Below, piece after piece: positions 7,706 to 20,244 of a stretch of DNA of 64,000 bases. The translations under genes were made by a program, and so were the position numbers. Where the stretch lies: contig CAVORB010000022.1 of the NCBI GenBank assembly GCA_963698495.1, positions 5,055 to 69,054 of the forward strand. The letters run 5' to 3'. The stretch is from CAVORB01 sp963698495 (GTDB lineage: Bacteria > Pseudomonadota > Gammaproteobacteria > Chromatiales > Chromatiaceae). Every line of letters starts with the position of its first letter. Within the stretch, counting starts at the first letter, position 1. The notes below the pieces were generated by a model. That model did not search any database. It was not told the DNA's origin and saw only the letters and a program-made list of their open reading frames with translations.

Positions 7706-10700
7706 ATGGGCTTCTCCAAGTTCTTCATCAACCGGCCGAAGTTCGCCTTCGTCATCTCCATCGTCATCACCCTGGCCGGCGTGCTGGCGCTGATGGGCCT
7801 GCCGGTGGCCCAGTTCCCCGACATCACGCCGCCGACGGTGAGCGTCAGCACCCAGTACGCGGGCGCCAGCGCCGAGGTGGTGGAGCAGACCGTGGCCTCG
7901 CCCATCGAGCAGGAGGTCAACGGCGTGGAGGGCATGATCTACATGTCTTCCAAGTCGGACAACGACGGACGCTACAGCCTGACGGTCACCTTCGAGATCG
8001 GCACCGACGCCGACATGGCCCAGGTCAAGGTGCAGAACCGAGTCTCCCAGGCCATGCCGTCGTTGCCCCAGGAGGTCCAGCGGCAGGGAGTGAAGACCGA
8101 GAAGCAGTCCACCAACATGCTGCTGATCGCCAACATCACCTCGCCCGAGGGGACCTACGATGCCCTGTACCTGAACAACTACGCCACCATCAACGTCAAG
8201 GACCCCCTCGGGCGCGTCAACGGCGTGGGCAAGGCGGAGATCCTGGGCGTCATGGACTACGGCATGCGGTTCTGGCTCAAGCCGGATCGCATGACCTCCC
8301 TGAACGTGACCGTCGCCGATCTGCAGAATGCGGTCGCCCAGCAGAACGTGCAGGTCCCGGCGGGTCAGGTCGGGGCGCCGCCGGCACCGACCGACCAGCA
8401 GTTCCAGTACACGGTGACCACCAAGGGCCGGCTCTCCGAGGTGGACGAGTTCGGCAACATCATCATCCGCATCGAGCCCGACGGCTCCGCCATCCGCGTC
8501 AAGGACGTGGCCAGGGTGGAGCTGGGCGCCCAGGCCTATTCCGCGTCGGGGCGCCTGGACGGCGCGCCTTCGGTCGTTCTGGCGGTCTACCAGACCCCGG
8601 ACGCCAACGCGCTGTCCACCGCGGAGGCGGTGAAAGGCGCGTTGGCCGAGCTGTCCGAGCGCTTCCCCGAGGACATGGAGGTCCAGGTACTCTACGACAC
8701 GACCAACTTCGTCAAGGCCTCCATCGACGAGGTGATCGAGACCCTGATCATCGCGATCATGCTGGTCATCGCGGTGGTCTTCGTCTTCCTGGGCGATTGG
8801 CGCACCACCCTGATCCCCGGCATCGCCATTCCGGTGTCCCTGATCGGCACCTTCGCCGCCCTCGCGGTCTTCGGCTTTTCGCTCAACACCATCGTGCTGT
8901 TCGCCCTGATCCTGGCCATCGGCATCGTGGTGGACGACGCCATCATCGTAGTCGAGAACGTTCAGCGCCTGATGGACGAGGAGGACCTGGAGCCCAAGGA
9001 GGCCACCGCCAAGGCCATGGAGCAGGTGGGCGGTGCGGTCATCGCCACCACCCTGGTGCTGCTGGCGGTGTTCGTGCCCGTCGGCTTCATGCCCGGCATC
9101 ACCGGCGAGCTCTACAAGCAGTTTGCGGTGACCATCTCGGTGGCCGTGGCCATCTCGTCCGTCAACGCCCTGACCCTGAGTCCGGCCCTGTGCGTGGTCC
9201 TCCTCAAGAAGGGCAGTCAGCCCATGGCGCTGCTGGCCGGGTTCAACCGTTGGTTCGAGCGGCTCACGGCACGCTACACGGCCGGGGTCAGGCTCGTGAT
9301 CAAGCGCGCGCTCATGGCCGTGCGCCGTCTATGGCGCCCTGATCGCCGGCACGGTGTGGATGTTCGGGAACCTGCCCAGCGGCTTCCTGCCGGAGGAGGA
9401 CCAGGGCTTCTTCTTCATGGAGGTGCAGCTGCCGGACGCCGCGTCCCTGACCCGCACCGAGGAGGTGCTGGGCCGGGTGGAGCAGCAGTTGCTGGAGGTC
9501 CCGGGCATTACCAACGTCATCTCGGTCGCCGGCTTCTCCCTGCTCAATTCCGCCTTCGGCTCCAACAGCGCCCTGGTCATCCCCGTCCTGGCGCCCTGGG
9601 ACCAGCGCGAGGAGCCGGAACTGCAGCTTCGCTCCATCGTCGGCAAGGTGCAGCAGATCGCCGCCCAGACCATCGATGCGCAGCTGATCCCATTCGTGCC
9701 GCCGGCCATTCCCGGCCTGGGCAGCACGGGCGGCTTCTCTTTCGTGCTCCAGGACAAGACCGGCGGCAGCATTCAGGACTTCGCCTCCGTGATGCGCGGC
9801 TTCGTCGTCGAGGCCAATGCAGATCCGGCCATCGACAGCGCCTACAGCACCTTCCGCGCCGACGTGCCCATGCTGTTCCTGGAGGTCAACCGCGACAAGG
9901 TGCAGACCCTGGGTATCCCGATGACGGAGGTCTTCTCCACCCTGCAGGCCCAGCTCGGCTCCGTCTACATCAACGACTTCAACAAATTCGGCCGCACCTG
10001 GCGGGTCATGGCGCAGGCGGAAGGGGACTTCCGCAACCAGCCGAGCGACATCGTGCGGCTGTTCGTGCGCAGCAAGGACGGGTCGATGGTGCCCATGTCG
10101 ACCATTGCCGAGGTCGAGTCCCAGACCGGCCCCCAGATCATGTCGCGCTATAACCTGTTCCGCTCCGCGGACATTTCCGGAGGCCCCGCGCCCGGCTTCA
10201 GCTCGGGTCAGGCCATCGCGGCCATGGAGAAGACCGCCAAGGAGAGCCTGCCGGCCGGTTTCGGCTTCGAGTGGACCAGCATGTCCTACCAGGAGATCAA
10301 GGCGGCGGGCCAGGCGCCGATCATCTTCGGTCTGGCCCTGTTGTTCGTCTACCTGTTCCTGGTCGCCCAGTACGAGAGCTGGTCCATCCCCCTGGCGGTC
10401 ATGCTGGCGGTGCCGGTGGCGGTCTTCGGTGCCCTGGGCACGGTCGGCGCGATGGGCATGGACGTCAACCTCTATACCCAGATCGGCCTGGTGATGCTGA
10501 TCGGGCTCGCGGCCAAGAACGCCATCCTGATCGTGGAGTTCGCCAAGGAGCAGCGGGAGAACGAGGGCCTGTCGATCTTCGACGCCGCGGTCAAGGCCGC
10601 GCATCTTCGGTTTCGCGCCGTGATGATGACCGCGCTCTCCTTCATTCTCGGCATCATCCCCCTGGTGGTCGCCACCGGCGCTGGGGCGGGCTCCCGGGTC

Positions 10701-10856
10701 TCGCTCGGCACCGCGGTGATGGGTGGCATGCTGGCCGCGACGGTCGTTGGCACCCTGCTCATCCCGGTCATGTATTTCGTGGTGCAGGGTATTCGGGAGA
10801 GGGTAAAGGGAACCTCCAAGGCCGACCCCGCGTCTGTCCCGGTCCGGGCCGAGTAG
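7706..10856 (+). pseudogene. RND (AcrB/MexB-type) efflux pump, interrupted by a +1 frameshift
   Basis: Two consecutive frames together make one HAE1-type RND transporter. The first half runs from the ATG at 7706 (start MGFSKFFINRPKFAF) through helices 1-6, with the helix-4 motif GIVVDDAIIVVENV holding the two proton-relay aspartates. At about 9323 the homology jumps to the next frame, continuing VYGALIAGTV and FLPEEDQGFFF, through to helices 7-12. The total length is 3151 nt; removing one base gives 1050 codons including the stop, i.e. 1049 residues, the standard length for this family. The simplest reading is one extra C in GTG-C-GCC-GTC at 9320-9329. Either the pump is inactive or the base is a sequencing/assembly error. 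Tandem with its adaptor gene. Confidence 0.85.
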
Positions 10857-10958
10857 GGACCAGGCCCCAGGGAAACGATCCCGCCGCCACCACGCGGCGC
10901 GAGTCCGCCGACATGGGCGCAGGCGATGGCCTTTGGGAACCACAGGAGAAGAATCGGA

Positions 10959-11432
10959 ATGCGCACACGGACAAGCTGCTGGCCACTCTATCTCTTGTAT
11001 GGGGCGCTTTCGGTAGTCCCGTTCGGCGTCCAGGCCGGTATCTTCAAGTGGGTGGATGAGGACGGCCGCGTGCAGTTCTCGGACAGGCCGCCGGTGGAGG
11101 TCGAGGCGGAGGCGGTTCGTCTGCGGGAGATCAACACCTACGAAGGGGTCAGCATCGAGGACGAGAAGGACATGGGATCCAGTCAGCCGCAGGGCGTCAA
11201 GGCGAAGAAAGTGGTCATGTACAGCGCCCCTTGGTGCGGCGTCTGCAAGCAGGCCAGGCAGTTCTTCAAGGCGCGGGGCATCCCCTTCCGGGAGATGGAC
11301 GTGGAGCGCAGCACCATGGCGCGGCGCGAGCTCGAACGCATGAACGCTCGCGGGGTGCCCGTCATCTTGGTCGGCGGAAAACGGATGAACGGCTTCTCCG
11401 AGCAGCGGTTCATGGAGCTCTACCAGAATTGA
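10959..11432 (+). CDS. DUF4124 - glutaredoxin fusion protein
   Basis: A 157-residue exported protein. Residues 1-26 form a signal peptide. Residues 27-60 (GIFKWVDEDGRVQFSDRPP) are a DUF4124 domain, a small periplasmic module common in Gammaproteobacteria. Residues 83-157 are a glutaredoxin/NrdH-like thioredoxin fold with the redox motif C93-G-V-C96 (APWCGVCK) and the cis-proline loop GVPV. I chose the ATG at 10959 because an AGGAGA box precedes it. The arrangement suggests a periplasmic thiol-disulfide protein; its partner is not evident. It follows the RND genes after 100 nt and may or may not share their transcript. Confidence 0.85.
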   Translation: MRTRTSCWPLYLLYGALSVVPFGVQAGIFKWVDEDGRVQFSDRPPVEVEAEAVRLREINTYEGVSIEDEKDMGSSQPQGVKAKKVVMYSAPWCGVCKQARQFFKARGIPFREMDVERSTMARRELERMNARGVPVILVGGKRMNGFSEQRFMELYQN

Positions 11433-11534
11433 CATCCCGCGCGGCCTTCGGCCGGTCCGCGTGTCCGCAGCCGGGTTTCGGTGCCCGGAAATTGTGCTCT
11501 TGCGTCCCCATCGCTTGGGGCCGCGCCGTCGGGC

Positions 11535-12857
11535 TCAATCGGACTGGGCGATGCGCGAGCCCCAGGAGCGCGCATCATCGAGGATGGACGAGGGGTCGAG
11601 AGTCAGCGGCTGGCCGTCGCGGATCAGCTGGCGTCCCGCCACCCAGACGTGGCGCACCTGATCGCGGCCAGCGGCGTAGACGAGCTGGGAGACCGGGTTG
11701 TAGACGGGCTGGGTGTCCGGGTCCCGCAGGTCGATGGCGACCATGTCCGCGGATTTCCCTGGCTCCAGCGAGCCGGTCTCGCCCTCCAGGCCGAGGGCTT
11801 TGGCGCCATTGATGGTGGCCATGCGCAGCGCCTGGCTGGCGGGGAGGGCGGAGGCGGAGCCGGCCACGCCTTTTGCCAGCAGCGCCGCCGTCTGCATCTC
11901 GCCGAGGAGATCGAGATCGTTGTTGCTGGCCGCCCCGTCGGTGCCGAGCGCGACGTTCACCCCGGCATCGAGCAGGGCCGATACCGGGCAGAAGCCGCTC
12001 GCGAGCTTGAGGTTGGACTCCGGGCAATGCGCCACCGAGGCGCCCGCCCGCGCCAGCTTCTCGATCTCGCCCGGCTCGTGCTGGGTCATGTGCACCGCGA
12101 CCAGGTTGGGTCCCAGCAGCCCCAGCCGCTCGAGGCGCGCAAGCGGGCGCTCGCCGTGGTCGCGCAGCGACTGGACGATCTCGTCGCGGGTCTCGTGCAG
12201 GTGGATGTGGACCGGAACCTCCAGCTCGTCCGCCAGGGTGCGCAACCGCTGCAGCGGGGCGTCCGAGACCGCGTAGGGTGAGTGGGGGGCGAAGGCGGTG
12301 CGGATCAGGGCGTGGTCCCGGTAGCGGTCGTGCAGCGCCAGCCCCTTGCGCAGGTATTCCTCGGGAGAATCGGCATAGCCCGTCGGAAAGTCCACCAGGA
12401 TCATGCCGGCCACGGCGCGCATGCCCGCCTCGGCGGCGGCGCGGGCGGTGACCTCGGGATGGAAGTACATGTCGTTGAAGCAGACGGTGCCGCTCTTCAG
12501 CATCTCCAGGGCGGCCAGGCGGGTTCCGGCGAGCACGAACTCCGGGTCCACCCAGCGTTGCTCCGCCGGCCAGATATGCTGGTTGAGCCAGGTCATCAGC
12601 GGCAGATCGTCCGCCAGCCCCCGCAACAGGGTCATGGGCGAGTGGGTGTGGGCGTTGACGAAACCGGGGATGAGCACGTGCCCGGGCAAGTCGAGCTCGC
12701 GCTCGGCCTTGATCTCGCTGCCCGCCTCGGCGCTGGGCAACAGGGCCTGGATGCGTCCGCCGGAGACGGCGAGGCAATGGTCCTCGAGAACGCGGTCCTG
12801 CGCGTCCACCGGGAGTATCCACTGGGCGTGGATGATGAGCTCCGCTTGCATGTTCAT
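11535..12857 (-). CDS. mtaD: 5'-methylthioadenosine/S-adenosylhomocysteine deaminase-type amidohydrolase
   Basis: A 440-residue TRZ/ATZ-type metal-dependent hydrolase. It has the first metal-binding pair in VNAHTHSPMTLLRG, the HIHLHE motif, the VAHCPESN segment and the C-terminal LGTDGAASNNDLD aspartate region. In Pseudomonas aeruginosa a homologue next to mtnA and gyrA deaminates 5'-methylthioadenosine, and the same gene order here makes that the likely role: the first step of purine and methionine salvage after polyamine or quorum-signal synthesis. The start at 12857 (MNMQAEL) is preferred; an in-frame ATG at 12851 is also possible. It is divergent from mtnA with 71 nt between the start codons. 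Confidence 0.9.
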   Translation of the reverse strand: MNMQAELIIHAQWILPVDAQDRVLEDHCLAVSGGRIQALLPSAEAGSEIKAERELDLPGHVLIPGFVNAHTHSPMTLLRGLADDLPLMTWLNQHIWPAEQRWVDPEFVLAGTRLAALEMLKSGTVCFNDMYFHPEVTARAAAEAGMRAVAGMILVDFPTGYADSPEEYLRKGLALHDRYRDHALIRTAFAPHSPYAVSDAPLQRLRTLADELEVPVHIHLHETRDEIVQSLRDHGERPLARLERLGLLGPNLVAVHMTQHEPGEIEKLARAGASVAHCPESNLKLASGFCPVSALLDAGVNVALGTDGAASNNDLDLLGEMQTAALLAKGVAGSASALPASQALRMATINGAKALGLEGETGSLEPGKSADMVAIDLRDPDTQPVYNPVSQLVYAAGRDQVRHVWVAGRQLIRDGQPLTLDPSSILDDARSWGSRIAQSD

Positions 12858-12928
12858 CCGCAGATTTTGGCTTGAGTCCTCGACCGACCCGCTCACAATA
12901 GACGCGAATTTGCCACACGGAGCCACGC

Positions 12929-13996
12929 ATGGAAACCCGCACACTCCCGGAGCCGAGCCCCGACAATGCCGTGGTCTGGCACGAGGGGCGCCTGTATCTC
13001 CTCGATCAGCGTCATCTGCCCGGTCGCGCCGAGTTCCTGCCCCTCGCAAACGCCGAGGCCACCGCGAGGGCGATCACCGACATGGTGGTGCGGGGAGCAC
13101 CGGCGATCGGCATCACCGCCGCGTACGGCGTGGTGCTGGCGGCGCGCGAGCGTTACGCGGAGCGCGGGGGCGGATGGCGTTCGGCGGTCGCCCCGGATCT
13201 GGCGGCGCTGGCCGCCTCGCGGCCCACGGCGGTCAACCTTTTCTGGGCCCTCGAGCGCATGGCGGAGGCGATGGAGCGGATCGGTGACGGCGATCCGGTG
13301 CCGGCATTACTGGCCGCGGCCCGCGACATCCATGCGGAGGACCGCGCGGGAAACCTGCGCATGGGCGAGCTCGGCGCGGCGCTGGTCTCGGGCCCGACCG
13401 AGGTCATCACCCACTGCAACGCCGGCGCGCTGGCCACCGGCGGCTACGGCACCGCGCTCGGGGTGATCCGCAGCGCCTTCGCGGCCGGGAAGATCACGCG
13501 CGTCTACGCCGACGAGACCCGTCCCTGGATGCAGGGCTCGCGCCTCACCGCCTGGGAGCTGCAGCACTCGGGTATCCCGGTGACGGTCCAGGCCGACGGG
13601 GCGGCCGCGAGCCTGATGGCCGAGGGCCGGATCGGCTGGGTCATCGTCGGCTCCGATCGCATCGCCGCCAACGGCGATGTGGCCAACAAGATCGGCACCT
13701 ACGGGCTCGCGGTCCTGGCCCGCCATCACGGGGTCAGGTTCATGGTCGCCGCGCCCACATCCACGTTGGACCTGGGTGCGCCCAGCGGCCGGGAGATACC
13801 GATCGAGGAACGCGATCCGGACGAGGTGCTTTCCTGCGGCGGCAGGCGTCTCGGGGCCCAGGGGGCGGAGGCCCGCAACCCGGTGTTCGACGTCACGCCC
13901 GCCGCCCTGGTGGACGCGATCGTCACGGAGCGGGGCGTAGTCGAGGCACCAGATGCGGAGAAGCTGCGGGCCTTGATGGGCGACCCGGGACGATAG
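12929..13996 (+). CDS. mtnA: S-methyl-5-thioribose-1-phosphate isomerase
   Basis: A 355-residue aldose-ketose isomerase related to eIF2B subunits. It carries the RGAPAIG phosphate-binding segment, the active-site cysteine in THCNAGALAT and the active-site aspartate in GSDRIAANGDVANKIGTY. It converts methylthioribose-1-phosphate to methylthioribulose-1-phosphate in methionine salvage. With the divergent mtaD it covers deamination and isomerisation; the phosphorylase in between and the later steps are not in this window. A CGGAG box precedes the ATG. Confidence 0.93.
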   Translation: METRTLPEPSPDNAVVWHEGRLYLLDQRHLPGRAEFLPLANAEATARAITDMVVRGAPAIGITAAYGVVLAARERYAERGGGWRSAVAPDLAALAASRPTAVNLFWALERMAEAMERIGDGDPVPALLAAARDIHAEDRAGNLRMGELGAALVSGPTEVITHCNAGALATGGYGTALGVIRSAFAAGKITRVYADETRPWMQGSRLTAWELQHSGIPVTVQADGAAASLMAEGRIGWVIVGSDRIAANGDVANKIGTYGLAVLARHHGVRFMVAAPTSTLDLGAPSGREIPIEERDPDEVLSCGGRRLGAQGAEARNPVFDVTPAALVDAIVTERGVVEAPDAEKLRALMGDPGR

Positions 13997-14070
13997 GAGC
14001 CGCGAGGCCGTTAGGCGAAGGTTTCCGGTCGCGTCATAGCCAGACCGCTCGTGCCCGCAAGCCCTCCGCG

Positions 14071-14079
14071 TGATACAAT
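14071..14079 (+). promoter_or_regulatory. extended -10 promoter element for gyrA
   Basis: TGATACAAT lies about 70 nt before the gyrA start. It combines a TGn extended element with a good -10 hexamer (TACAAT); no convincing -35 hexamer stands 17 nt upstream, as expected for an extended -10 promoter. It is assigned by pattern and position only. Confidence 0.5.
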
Positions 14080-14147
14080 TTCCGCTTTTACCGCAAGTCC
14101 AATCAGGCCGCCTCTGAGACGGCCCCACACCTCGGTGCGTCACGCCC

Positions 14148-16697
<2,550 letters not shown>

Positions 16698-16773
16698 CGA
16701 CCCGGATCAGAGCCTCAGAAGACCAAGATTAAAGTTAGTTCAAATAAACATGATATAGAGCGGAAAGTTGACA

Positions 16774-17856
16774 ATGACTCGAGCTTTCAATTTCAGTGCC
16801 GGCCCGGCCATGCTGCCCGAGGCGGTGCTGCGCCAGGCGCAGGAAGAGATGCTCGACTGGCACGGGAGCGGCATGTGCGTCGCCGAGATGAGCCACCGCG
16901 GCAAGGAGTTCATGTCGATCGCCGAGCAGGCCGAGGCGGACCTGCGCGAGCTTCTGGAGGTGCCAGCGGGCTACAAGGTGCTGTTCCTCCAGGGCGGGGC
17001 CTCCAGCCAGTTCTCGATGGTGCCGATGAACCTGTTGCGGGGAGGCGATTCCGCGGACTACATCAACACCGGCTCCTGGTCCAAGAAGGCCATCGCCGAG
17101 GCCAGGCGCTACTGCACGGTCAATGTCGCGGCGTCCACGCAGGAGAGCCGGTTCACCTCGGTTCCGTCCCAGGGTGAGCTGGAACTGAGCGCCCAAGCGG
17201 CCTACGTCCACTACACCCCGAACGAGACGATCGAGGGTGTCGAGTTCCCGTACGTCCCGGATACCGCCGGAAAGCCCCTGGTGGCGGACATGTCCTCCAC
17301 CATCCTTTCGCGCCCCATCGATGTTTCCCGCTTCGGGGTCATTTACGCGGGCGCCCAGAAGAACGTCGGACCGGCGGGGCTGACCATCCTGATCGTGCGC
17401 GAGGACCTGATCGGGCAGCCCCTCGCGGGCACGCCGACCATGTTCGACTACCAGACCCATGCCGAGAACGGCTCCATGTACAACACGCCGCCCACCTACG
17501 CCTGGTATCTGGCGGGCCTGGTGTTCAAGTGGCTCAAGAACCTCGGCGGATTGGACAGCATGGCGGTGATCAACGAGCGCAAGGCGGAGACCCTCTATGC
17601 CGCCATCGACGGCTCGGACTTCTACGCCAATCCGGTGGCGCCCGCGTGCCGCTCGTGGATGAACGTGCCCTTCACGCTGGCCAATCCGGAGCTCGACGCC
17701 ATGTTTCTCTCCGAGGCCAAGGAGGCGGGTCTGGTCACCCTCAAGGGCCACCGCTCGGTCGGCGGGATGCGCGCGAGCATCTACAATGCCATGCCGGAGG
17801 CTGGGGTGCAGGCCCTGGTCGATTTCATGGGCGAGTTCGAGCGCAAATACGGCTGA
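16774..17856 (+). CDS. serC: phosphoserine aminotransferase
   Basis: A 360-residue PLP enzyme that makes 3-phosphoserine (and 4-phosphohydroxythreonine for PLP synthesis). It begins with the family signature FNFSAGPAMLP. The PLP-binding lysine lies in YAGAQKNVGPAGL, and the C-terminus GGMRASIYNAM is typical. The ATG at 16774 is chosen; a TTG two codons upstream is possible. The 75-nt gap after gyrA is AT-rich compared with its surroundings and could hold a promoter, but no clear pair of hexamers is visible. serA follows after 113 nt. Confidence 0.96.
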   Translation: MTRAFNFSAGPAMLPEAVLRQAQEEMLDWHGSGMCVAEMSHRGKEFMSIAEQAEADLRELLEVPAGYKVLFLQGGASSQFSMVPMNLLRGGDSADYINTGSWSKKAIAEARRYCTVNVAASTQESRFTSVPSQGELELSAQAAYVHYTPNETIEGVEFPYVPDTAGKPLVADMSSTILSRPIDVSRFGVIYAGAQKNVGPAGLTILIVREDLIGQPLAGTPTMFDYQTHAENGSMYNTPPTYAWYLAGLVFKWLKNLGGLDSMAVINERKAETLYAAIDGSDFYANPVAPACRSWMNVPFTLANPELDAMFLSEAKEAGLVTLKGHRSVGGMRASIYNAMPEAGVQALVDFMGEFERKYG

Positions 17857-17969
17857 GCCACGGCCGAGTTTCCGCTGGCGCGTCCGGCGGCGAGCGAATC
17901 GTCCCCGTCCGCTGTCGTTGGTGCTTCTGTCCCGCGTGACGCCAAGCTTCGCATTGAAGTTGAAAGAAA

Positions 17970-19148
17970 ATGTTTAAGATACTGACTCTGAACAATATTT
18001 CTGTCGCTGGGCTCGACCGGCTGCCGCGGGACAAGTACGAGGTCGCCTCGGAAATCGCCCATCCGGACGCGATCCTGGTGCGCTCGGCGAACATGCACGA
18101 CCTCGATGTCCCCGATACCGTCAAGGCGATTGGCCGAGCCGGCGCCGGGGTCAACAACATCCCCGTCGCCCGCATGAGCGAGCGCGGGGTGCCGGTGTTC
18201 AACGCGCCCGGGGCCAACGCGAATGCGGTCAAGGAGCTGGTGATCGCGGGCATGCTGCTGGCCGCGCGCAATATCGCGCAGGCCTGGGGCTTCGCGCGCG
18301 GTCTCGCGGGCGACGACGAGGCCATTCACAAGTCCGTGGAGAGCGGCAAGAAGCAGTTCGTCGGCTTCGAGCTCCCGGGCCGTACCCTGGGGGTCATCGG
18401 CCTCGGCGCGATCGGCGTGCAGGTCGCAAACGCCGCCAGGGCGCTCGGGATGCGGGTGATCGGTTACGACCCGACGATCACGGTGCAGCGGGCCTGGCAG
18501 CTGGAGTCGAATGTCGAGCAGGCGCTGAGCGTGGACGATTTGGTCTCCCGCTCCGATTTCATCAGCTTCCACGTGCCCCTGACGGACGAGACCCGCGACA
18601 TGATCAACGCGGATCGTCTCAAGCACATGAAGAAGGGAGGCGTGCTGCTCAACTTCGCGCGCAACGGCATCATCGACGACGCGGCGGTGGTGGCGGCCCT
18701 GGACGCGGGAAGGCTCTATGCCTACGTGTGCGATTTCCCCAGCAATCTGCTCAAGGATCACCCGCGGGTGGTGACCCTGCCCCATATCGGCGCCTCGACC
18801 CGGGAAGCGGAGGAGAACTGCGCCGTGATGGTCGCTGACCAGGTCCGCGACTGGCTGGAGGACGGCAATATCCACAACGCCGTCAACTTTCCCGAGATCA
18901 ACCTGCCCCGAAACGGCGGCTACCGGATCGCGGTGGTCAACAGCAACGTGCCCAACATGGTCGGTCAGATCTCCACCGACCTGGCCGAGACCAACCTCAA
19001 TATCCTGGACATGCTCAATCGGTCGCGGGGCGATATCGCCGTTACCCTGATCGACGTCGATCAGCGCATCCCGGAAGAGACAGTGGCCCGCATCCGAGAT
19101 ATCAAGGGAGTCCTCTCGGTGCGCTGTCTCGGCTGCGACAAGGAATGA
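17970..19148 (+). CDS. serA: D-3-phosphoglycerate dehydrogenase
   Basis: A 392-residue NAD-dependent 2-hydroxyacid dehydrogenase catalysing the first step of serine synthesis. Order: an N-terminal substrate domain, the Rossmann motif LGVIGLGAIG near residue 135, the catalytic Arg/Glu/His loop regions (NFARNGIIDD; LPHIGASTREAEEN with the His) and a C-terminal ACT domain (from about residue 320) for serine feedback. Its length fits the short ACT-containing form without the large intervening domain. It is placed between serC and pheA, where many Gammaproteobacteria (for example Pseudomonas) have no serA, so serine synthesis is fully clustered here. Confidence 0.95.
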   Translation: MFKILTLNNISVAGLDRLPRDKYEVASEIAHPDAILVRSANMHDLDVPDTVKAIGRAGAGVNNIPVARMSERGVPVFNAPGANANAVKELVIAGMLLAARNIAQAWGFARGLAGDDEAIHKSVESGKKQFVGFELPGRTLGVIGLGAIGVQVANAARALGMRVIGYDPTITVQRAWQLESNVEQALSVDDLVSRSDFISFHVPLTDETRDMINADRLKHMKKGGVLLNFARNGIIDDAAVVAALDAGRLYAYVCDFPSNLLKDHPRVVTLPHIGASTREAEENCAVMVADQVRDWLEDGNIHNAVNFPEINLPRNGGYRIAVVNSNVPNMVGQISTDLAETNLNILDMLNRSRGDIAVTLIDVDQRIPEETVARIRDIKGVLSVRCLGCDKE

Positions 19149-19161
19149 CGGTCCGAGACGA

Positions 19162-20244
19162 ATGACCCCGGAGGATCCGCTCTCCCAGGTGCGCGAGCGC
19201 ATCGATGCCGTCGACCGGGAGATTCTGCGCCTGATCAGCGAGCGCGCGGCCTGCGCCAAGCAGGTCGCGGACATCAAGGCCGCCAACGGGGACACCCAGT
19301 TCTACCGGCCGGAGCGCGAGGCAGCCATCCTGCGCCGGATCAAGGAGCAGAATCCAGGACCTCTCGGCAGCGAGGAGGTGGCGCGCCTGTTTCGCGAGAT
19401 CATGTCCGCCTGCCTCGCCTTGGAGCAGCCCCTTGCGGTCGCCTTCCTCGGCCCCGCCGGCACCTTCACCCAGGCGGCCGCGCTCAAGCACTTCGGTCAC
19501 TCGGTGCGGACCCTCCCGCTGGGAGACATCGCGGAGATCTTTCGCGAGGTGGAGGCAGGCTCCGCGCATTTTGGCGTCGTGCCGGTGGAGAACTCCACGG
19601 AGGGCGTGATCAGCCATACGCTCGATCTGTTCATGCGCTCGCCCCTGCGCATCGCGGGGGAGGTCAGCCTGCGCATCCATCATCACCTGATGAGCCGGGA
19701 GCCTGGGCTGGAGGCGATCAAGACCGTCTTCTCGCACCAGCAGTCCCTGGCCCAGTGCCGGGGCTGGCTCGACCGACACCTTCCCCATGCGGAGCGCATC
19801 GCCGTCGGCAGCAATGCCGAGGCGGCGCGTCTTGCGGCGGGGCAGGCGGGCACCGCCGCGGTGGGCGCGGAGGCGGCCGCCGAGATCTATGACCTCGATA
19901 TCCTCTTCAGCCGCATCGAGGACGAGCCCGGCAACACCACGCGTTTCCTGGTCATCGGCAAGGAGGACGTGCCGGCGAGCGGAGACGACAAGACCAGCCT
20001 CCTGCTTTCCTGCCGGAATGAGGCGGGGGGCTTGCACGCGCTGCTCGATCCGCTGGCCGAGTACGGGATCAGCATGACCCGTATCGAGTCGCGCCCATCG
20101 CGGAGAGGGGTGTGGGACTATGTCTTCTTCATCGATATCCTCGGTCACCGGGATGAGGACAGGGTTGCCAGGGCGTTAGAAATTCTTCGAAAACAATCTC
20201 TTCTTTTCAAGATCCTAGGATCATATCCTCAGGCGGTACTCTAA
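19162..20244 (+). CDS. pheA: bifunctional chorismate mutase / prephenate dehydratase (P-protein)
   Basis: A 360-residue P-protein. Residues 1-90 are an AroQ-type chorismate mutase (RERIDAVDREIL). Residues about 92-270 are prephenate dehydratase with FLGPAGTFTQAA and the VPVENSTEG segment. A C-terminal ACT domain (about 275-355) carries the ESRPSRRG phenylalanine-binding motif. It feeds phenylalanine synthesis and should be feedback-inhibited by phenylalanine. The start is 13 nt after serA, and the next gene's ATG follows the stop directly, so the operon is tight. The last 60 nt are noticeably AT-rich for this genome. Confidence 0.96.
   Translation: MTPEDPLSQVRERIDAVDREILRLISERAACAKQVADIKAANGDTQFYRPEREAAILRRIKEQNPGPLGSEEVARLFREIMSACLALEQPLAVAFLGPAGTFTQAAALKHFGHSVRTLPLGDIAEIFREVEAGSAHFGVVPVENSTEGVISHTLDLFMRSPLRIAGEVSLRIHHHLMSREPGLEAIKTVFSHQQSLAQCRGWLDRHLPHAERIAVGSNAEAARLAAGQAGTAAVGAEAAAEIYDLDILFSRIEDEPGNTTRFLVIGKEDVPASGDDKTSLLLSCRNEAGGLHALLDPLAEYGISMTRIESRPSRRGVWDYVFFIDILGHRDEDRVARALEILRKQSLLFKILGSYPQAVL

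Noticed and set aside
9312..11435. Leftward open frame of 707 codons
   Set aside because: Shadow of the RND pump and glutaredoxin genes; very rich in H, D and G, with no family resemblance.
11440..11510. GC-rich hairpins (CGGCC-TTC-GGCCG; CCGGG...CCCGG) between glutaredoxin and mtaD as terminator
   Set aside because: Stems are short and there is no T tract; such hairpins are common by chance at this GC content.
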